From an uncultured Eubacteriaceae bacterium (GTDB taxonomy: Bacteria; Bacillota; Clostridia; Lachnospirales; CAG-274): a stretch of 18,021 bases of DNA. The number at the start of each line of letters is the position of its first letter. Positions within the stretch are counted from its first letter, which is position 1. Below the pieces are notes generated by a model. The model saw only the letters and a list, made by a program, of their open reading frames with translations, was not told the origin of the DNA and ran no database searches. The DNA lies in contig CALIRN010000048.1 in assembly GCA_938042265.1 (NCBI GenBank), positions 1 to 18,021 on the forward strand. The letters run 5' to 3'. The translations under genes and the position numbers were made by a program. Below, piece after piece: positions 14,382 through 18,021 of the stretch.

Positions 14382-14428
14382 ATGAAAAATTTTTGATTTT
14401 ACAAAGAAAAGGGGAAATTTCATTATGA
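14369..14428 (+). CDS. Leader peptide ORF, 19 codons, stop overlapping the lipoprotein start
   Basis: ATG at 14369 follows AGGAG (14359-14363) by five bases and opens a 19-codon frame, MKTLHEKFLILQRKGEISL. Its TGA (14426-14428) overlaps the ATG of the downstream lipoprotein (14425-14427) as ATGA. Such overlaps usually mean translational coupling. The downstream gene also has its own AAAAGGGG about ten bases before its ATG, inside this ORF. The peptide has no recognised homology and no run of one amino acid that would suggest classical attenuation. It is too short for proof by eye, and chance is possible, but ribosome site, spacing and stop overlap together make it plausible. Confidence 0.5.
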   Translation: MKTLHEKFLILQRKGEISL

Positions 14429-14718
14429 AGAAGTTATTATTAGGTGCTGCAGTTCTTACACTTGCTTTTGCATTCGCAGGATGCGGTTCAACAGCTGAGA
14501 CAGGTTCAGAGGCTACAACAGAGGCTGTAGAGGTTACAACAGAGGCAGAGGCTGACGTTGAAGATACAACAGAGGAAGAGCTTGATACTGACGCAGAGGC
14601 TGAGGAAATTACAGAGGCTGAGGCTGATGTTGATGCAGAGGCTGAGGAAACCACAGAGGCAGAGGCTGCTGTTGACGCAGAGGCAGAGGCTGACGCTGAA
14701 ACTACTACTGCTGCTTAA
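14425..14718 (+). CDS. Small acidic Thr/Glu/Ala-rich lipoprotein
   Basis: This 97-residue lipoprotein has signal peptide 1-19, lipobox FAGC and lipidated C20. The mature part is low complexity and strongly acidic, consisting almost only of Glu, Ala, Thr, Asp and Val. It carries two tandem 14-residue units, ITEAEADVDAEAEE (62-75) and TTEAEAAVDAEAEA (76-89), with a shorter related stretch near 38-45. There is no enzymatic domain. The composition suggests a flexible, negatively charged surface layer or cation-binding spacer, or a target of O-glycosylation at the Thr clusters; none of these is proven. No ApbE flavinylation motif (D-x-x-S/T-G-A-T) is present. It is co-transcribed with the following lipoprotein, 25 bases away, under the repeat-containing promoter at 14308-14350. 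Confidence 0.85.
   Translation: MKKLLLGAAVLTLAFAFAGCGSTAETGSEATTEAVEVTTEAEADVEDTTEEELDTDAEAEEITEAEADVDAEAEETTEAEAAVDAEAEADAETTTAA
14608..14691 (+). repeat. Tandem 42-bp coding repeat in the acidic lipoprotein
   Basis: Two imperfect 42-base units encode residues 62-75 and 76-89. The run of GAGGCT/GAGGCA codons is prone to slippage, so copy number may vary among strains. Confidence 0.6.
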
Positions 14719-14743
14719 TCAATAAATTAAGGAGTATTACCCT

Positions 14744-15286
14744 ATGAGAAAATTGTCGGTTGTGTCGGTTGCTGCCATTGCATTGCTTTTAGGTGCCTGC
14801 AACGGTAACGGACAACAGTCCCGTACAGATACTGCCGATACTGATATTACTACCGAGATTACAACAGCCGTATTTGAAACACATGAGCTTGTGGCAAATG
14901 CTGAAACCATTACAGCTTACGGTCAGCTCCTTAATAATGCCTGTGTCTACCTTAATGAAAATTACAGTGACAGAATAACGGGCGAAGTAAGGCAGGAGTA
15001 TGATGCTACCTGTGCAAAATTGCATGATATTAATCTTCAGGGTATAAGCGCTGTTGCTCAAAAAAGTGACGGAGAGCGCAATGAGATTTTTTCTCAGCTG
15101 GAGGAAATAGAACGCAGTATATTTGACAGTGTTGCCCAGCAGATTGGTGTTAAGGCTGAATTAACCGAGGCAATTACCACTACCGCCGACAAGGCGGATA
15201 ATAGGGCGAGGGGTGAGATAATTACAAGCTCACCTGCAGAAACCACTACTGCCGCAGAGATTGAAAGAATAACTGCCGCAGACTAA
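14744..15286 (+). CDS. Lipoprotein of unknown function with Thr/Glu-rich tail
   Basis: This 180-residue protein has signal peptide 1-18, lipobox LGAC and lipidated C19. A Thr/Asp-rich linker (about 20-48) is followed by a predicted alpha-helical segment (about 50-150). A Thr/Ala/Glu tail (ETTTAAEIERITAAD) resembles the composition of the preceding lipoprotein. I do not recognise the helical domain. AAGGAG lies nine bases before the ATG. Similar lipid anchoring, Thr/Glu-rich composition and shared transcription suggest that the two proteins act together at the outer face of the membrane. It is followed by a strong terminator. Confidence 0.82.
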   Translation: MRKLSVVSVAAIALLLGACNGNGQQSRTDTADTDITTEITTAVFETHELVANAETITAYGQLLNNACVYLNENYSDRITGEVRQEYDATCAKLHDINLQGISAVAQKSDGERNEIFSQLEEIERSIFDSVAQQIGVKAELTEAITTTADKADNRARGEIITSSPAETTTAAEIERITAAD

Positions 15287-15304
15287 TATTTTCATAGGAA
15301 ATTT

Positions 15305-15330
15305 GGCTGTCCGTTTGGGCAGCCTTTTTT
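15305..15330 (+). terminator. Intrinsic terminator after the lipoprotein pair
   Basis: GGCTGTCC (15305-15312) pairs with GGGCAGCC (15317-15324) with one G-T wobble and a GTTT loop, followed by six T residues (15325-15330). Confidence 0.9.
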
Positions 15331-15349
15331 GGCTATAAAAAATAACTGC

Positions 15350-15378
15350 TTTACTTTCCTTATTTACAGTGTTAAAAT
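15350..15378 (+). promoter_or_regulatory. Upstream promoter candidate for the yerC-like gene and pcrA
   Basis: TTTACT (15350-15355), 17 bases, TAAAAT (15373-15378) with extended TG at 15370-15371. It would give a leader of about 140 bases before the next gene. I see no strong structure in that leader. Confidence 0.45.
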
Positions 15379-15477
15379 AAGATAAACATTGATTAATTAG
15401 GCGTTTTATTAGGGATATAACGGCGCAATAATAAAAAGAGCGGACCATTTTTTGTAAAAGGCTGCATTAAATCATTG

Positions 15478-15506
15478 TTTACTAAAAGGATGAAATTTGT
15501 TACTAT
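15478..15506 (+). promoter_or_regulatory. Proximal promoter candidate for the yerC-like gene and pcrA
   Basis: TTTACT (15478-15483), 17 bases, TACTAT (15501-15506). It uses the same -35 hexamer as the upstream candidate and lies 22 bases before the ATG at 15528. The -10 match is only four of six. Confidence 0.4.
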
Positions 15507-15527
15507 AAATGGGCGGAGGTCTTTTTT

Positions 15528-15830
15528 ATGAATGATAAGCTTAAAAGTAAATCGGTTGATATGCTTTTTAAAGCTATTTTGCAGCTTAAGTCGATTGAGG
15601 AGTGCTATAGCTTTTTTGAGGACTTATGCACAATAAATGAGATACATTCCATGTCACAGCGTTTAGAGGTGGCAGAGCAGCTTTTTAAGGGAAATACATA
15701 TACAGCCATTGGTGAAAAGACAGGCGCCTCAACTGCAACTATAAGCCGCATCAACCGCTGCCTTAACTATGGTGAGGGTGGCTATACCACAGTATTAGAG
15801 CGTTTAAAGGAGAATAATAATGTTGATTGA
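15528..15830 (+). CDS. YerC/YecD family TrpR-related repressor
   Basis: This 100-residue all-helical DNA-binding protein belongs to the TrpR-like YerC/YecD family. The helix-turn-helix is visible at about 44-80: SQRLEVAEQLFKGNTYTAIG then EKTGASTATISRINRCLNYG, with the recognition helix ASTATISRINRC. Despite the TrpR relationship, tryptophan control is not expected for this family, and its targets are unknown to me. In Bacillus subtilis yerC lies close to pcrA, so this neighbourhood is conserved. GGAGGT lies seven bases before the ATG. The final 11 bases overlap the start of the helicase gene, and AAAGGAG for that gene lies inside this one, so the two are co-translated. Confidence 0.92.
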   Translation: MNDKLKSKSVDMLFKAILQLKSIEECYSFFEDLCTINEIHSMSQRLEVAEQLFKGNTYTAIGEKTGASTATISRINRCLNYGEGGYTTVLERLKENNNVD

Positions 15831-18021
15831 TTCAATAAATTCACTTAACCCCGAACAGAAAAAGGCGGTTCTTACAACAGAGGGACCGCTTTTAATTTTG
15901 GCAGGCGCAGGCTCAGGCAAAACAAGAGTGCTGACGCATCGCATAGCCTACCTTATTGAAAAGGGGGTGCGCCCCTTTAATATACTTGCAATTACCTTTA
16001 CCAATAAGGCGGCAAGGGAAATGAGGGAAAGGGTGGCAGCCATCACCCCTCAGGGCGATGAGGTGTGGGTAAGCACTTTTCATTCAAGCTGTGTACGCAT
16101 TCTGCGACGTGAAATTGACAAAATAGGCTATACAAACCAATTTACAATTTATGATGCCGATGACAGCGAAAGGCTTGTAAAAAGCATATTAAAGGATATG
16201 AATATAAGTGATAAGGTGTATCAGCCTAAAAATATCCTTTCGGTAATAGGTGCACAGAAGGATAAGCTTGTCGGTCCCGAAGCCTATGCAAAGCAGGTGG
16301 AAAATGATTTTCGTCTTAAAAAGGTTGCGGATATTTACAGGGTATATCAAAAGCATCTTAAGGACAATAATGCATTGGATTTTGACGACCTTATATTCAA
16401 ATGTGTGGAGCTGTTTACAACTCACCCTGAGGTGCTTGAAAAATGGCAGGACAAATTCCGCTACATAATGGTTGATGAGTATCAGGATACAAATGCCTCT
16501 CAGTATCAGCTTGTGCGTTTGCTTGCAAAAAAATACAATAACCTTTGTGTTGTAGGTGACGATGACCAGAGCATTTACGGCTGGCGTGGAGCTGATATCA
16601 GAAATATACTGGATTTTGAAAAGGATTTTAAGGATACAACAACAATCAGGCTGGAACAGAACTACCGTTCCAGTGAAAATATATTAAATGCGGCAAATGC
16701 GGTTATAAGCAACAATACAATGCGTAAGTCAAAGACACTGCGTACAGAGGCTGAGTCGGGAGATGTGTTGCACTTTTACAGGGCACAGAGTGATATTGCC
16801 GAGGCACGCTTTATTGCAGAGAAAATTGAAAGCAGTGTTGCACATGGAAAAAAATACAGTGATTTTGCTGTTTTGTACAGAAATAATGCCCTGTCACGTG
16901 TACTGGAGGAGGGACTTGTCAAGGCATCAATTCCATACAGGCTTTTTGGCGGCACAAGGTTTTATGACCGTAAGGAAATAAAGGATATTATGAGCTATTT
17001 AAAGGCTTTGCATAACCCTAATGATGATTTGGCTATACGTCGTATAATAAATGTACCCAAAAGGGGAATAGGCGATGCTACAATTGCCAAGGTTGCCGAG
17101 GCTGCCGAGGAAAACGGAATTTCCTTTTACTCTGCATTATTAAGCGCTGACGCTATACCTGAGCTTAAGAGTAAGGCAAAGCAGCTTAATAAATTTGCGG
17201 AGCTTTTGGTTGAGCTGCGTGACAGGGCGGATTGTGAAAGCATTGCCGACCTGATTGAGGCAATACTTGACGATACTCAATACCGTAAGGAGCTTGAGGC
17301 TGAGAATACGGAGGAGGCAAAGGGCAGACTTGAAAATCTGCAGGAGCTTGTAAATAAAGCTGTTGAATTTGCTGAGGGCAGAGAGGAAGCAACTCTTGCG
17401 GATTTTCTTGAGGAGGTTGCGCTTGTTGCCGATGTTGACGGTTATACCGAGGGTGCTGATACGGTGGTGCTTATGACGTTGCACTCCTCCAAGGGGTTGG
17501 AATTTCCAACGGTGTTTATTGCAGGCTTTGAGGAGAGTATATTCCCCGGCTACAGAGCAATGACCTCCGGTGTGGCATCGGATATGGAGGAGGAGCGCAG
17601 GCTTTGCTATGTAGGTATTACAAGAGCAAAGAAGGAGCTTTATCTTACCGCTGCCTGTGAACGTATGCAGTATGGAAACAGGGTTTCAAATCTGCCCTCC
17701 AGATTTTTACGGGAAATCCCACCTGATATTATTGAGCAGGACAGGGAAAAGTCACCCATACTCCAAAGAACTGAGGAAAACAAGCGCCATTATGCGTACA
17801 GTGCAAATACCTATCGACCAAAACCAACTATGGGATACCGTATGCCTGCGCCTAAAAATGTTACAATTGATTTTGAGGTGGGTGACAGTGTCAAACATAT
17901 GAAGTTTGGGGTTGGTAAGGTTATTGCAATTAATCATGCGGGTGCGGATTTTGAGGTGACTGTGGAGTTTCCTTTGGGTACAAAAAAGCTTATGGCAGCT
18001 CTTGCCCAGCTGAAAAAGGTT
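15820..18021 (+). CDS. pcrA: ATP-dependent DNA helicase PcrA/UvrD (3' end cut by window)
   Basis: This is a superfamily 1A 3'-to-5' DNA helicase for repair, rolling-circle replication and removal of RecA from DNA. The frame is open from the ATG at 15820 to the window end (734 codons). AAAGGAG lies seven bases upstream. Motifs in order are Walker A GAGSGKT at 29-35, motif Ia AITFTNKAAREM, motif II VDEYQDTN at 218-225, motif III GDDDQSIYGWRGA at 246-258, motif IV LEQNYRSS, motif V VLMTLHSSKGLEFP, and motif VI YVGITRAKKELYLT. The C-terminal Tudor-like segment that binds RNA polymerase in PcrA is visible (VGDSVKHMKFGVGKVIAI, ending in KKLMAALAQLKKV). By comparison with the family only a few residues should be missing. 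Confidence 0.97.
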   Translation, partial: MLIDSINSLNPEQKKAVLTTEGPLLILAGAGSGKTRVLTHRIAYLIEKGVRPFNILAITFTNKAAREMRERVAAITPQGDEVWVSTFHSSCVRILRREIDKIGYTNQFTIYDADDSERLVKSILKDMNISDKVYQPKNILSVIGAQKDKLVGPEAYAKQVENDFRLKKVADIYRVYQKHLKDNNALDFDDLIFKCVELFTTHPEVLEKWQDKFRYIMVDEYQDTNASQYQLVRLLAKKYNNLCVVGDDDQSIYGWRGADIRNILDFEKDFKDTTTIRLEQNYRSSENILNAANAVISNNTMRKSKTLRTEAESGDVLHFYRAQSDIAEARFIAEKIESSVAHGKKYSDFAVLYRNNALSRVLEEGLVKASIPYRLFGGTRFYDRKEIKDIMSYLKALHNPNDDLAIRRIINVPKRGIGDATIAKVAEAAEENGISFYSALLSADAIPELKSKAKQLNKFAELLVELRDRADCESIADLIEAILDDTQYRKELEAENTEEAKGRLENLQELVNKAVEFAEGREEATLADFLEEVALVADVDGYTEGADTVVLMTLHSSKGLEFPTVFIAGFEESIFPGYRAMTSGVASDMEEERRLCYVGITRAKKELYLTAACERMQYGNRVSNLPSRFLREIPPDIIEQDREKSPILQRTEENKRHYAYSANTYRPKPTMGYRMPAPKNVTIDFEVGDSVKHMKFGVGKVIAINHAGADFEVTVEFPLGTKKLMAALAQLKKV

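Noticed and set aside
14608..14691. Tandem repeat as a CRISPR array
   Set aside because: The units are coding, in frame, directly adjacent and have no unique spacers.
14425..14718. The acidic lipoprotein as a flavinylated partner of ApbE, like PplA
   Set aside because: Neither lipoprotein contains an FMN_bind domain or the D-x-x-S/T-G-A-T acceptor motif. TGSEATT near residue 26 is not a match.
1..18021. tRNA, rRNA, insertion sequences, prophage genes or CRISPR arrays
   Set aside because: No cloverleaf, rRNA core, transposase, integrase or spacer-repeat pattern was seen on either strand.

Overview
The window looks like chromosomal DNA of an anaerobic Gram-positive bacterium of the class Clostridia (Bacillota). 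The evidence is moderately AT-rich DNA with strong GGAGG-type ribosome binding sites, the families present (FtsH, LuxS, a DUF1836 regulator, a NusG-domain-II protein, a heptaprenyl-diphosphate-synthase-component-I-like membrane protein, a YerC/YecD repressor next to PcrA, and an SH3-NlpC/P60 wall hydrolase), and secreted proteins with a dockerin, BspA-type leucine-rich repeats and a copper-amine-oxidase-N-like domain. The dockerin and the parallel beta-helix enzyme suggest a plant-polysaccharide user, probably a gut or rumen commensal. The species cannot be named from the sequence.

Layout. 1-718: 3' end of RNase R (+). 757-811: shared terminator. 815-3201: ftsH-luxS operon (-). 3202-3569: divergent promoter region. 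3570-4724: secreted SH3-NlpC/P60 peptidoglycan hydrolase (+), closed by a terminator. 4857-6805: cca and an overlapping short-chain dehydrogenase (+). 6882-8174: secreted LRR/copper-amine-oxidase-N protein. 8175-8417: gap with base-paired sequence that I cannot assign. 8418-10196: secreted beta-helix protein with a C-terminal dockerin. 10410-11459: nitronate monooxygenase/FabK-like flavoprotein (-). 11460-11728: divergent control region carrying a 15-bp motif twice. 11729-14215: four-gene operon of DUF1836 regulator, NusG_II membrane protein, Gx/HepI-like membrane protein and ApbE flavin transferase. 14216-15286: regulated leader with a short coupled ORF, then two small Thr/Glu-rich lipoproteins and a terminator. 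15528-18021: YerC/YecD repressor and PcrA helicase, the latter cut by the window end.

How the genes fit together. Much of the window is housekeeping: RNA decay, tRNA CCA addition, membrane proteolysis, methyl-cycle detoxification and DNA repair. Two parts are more specialised. One is a set of secreted or surface proteins (6882-10196), probably for carbohydrate capture and cell-surface display. The other is the operon at 11729-14215. Its NusG_II, HepI-like and ApbE order matches, as I recall the family assignments, the EetA, EetB and FmnB components of flavin-based extracellular electron transfer in Listeria. Here it is headed by its own DUF1836 regulator. The most unusual local structure is the leader of the lipoprotein genes (14308-14428): a three-hexamer direct repeat with 11-bp period, a -10 box, a hairpin that covers a ribosome binding site, and a 19-codon ORF whose stop overlaps the lipoprotein start codon.
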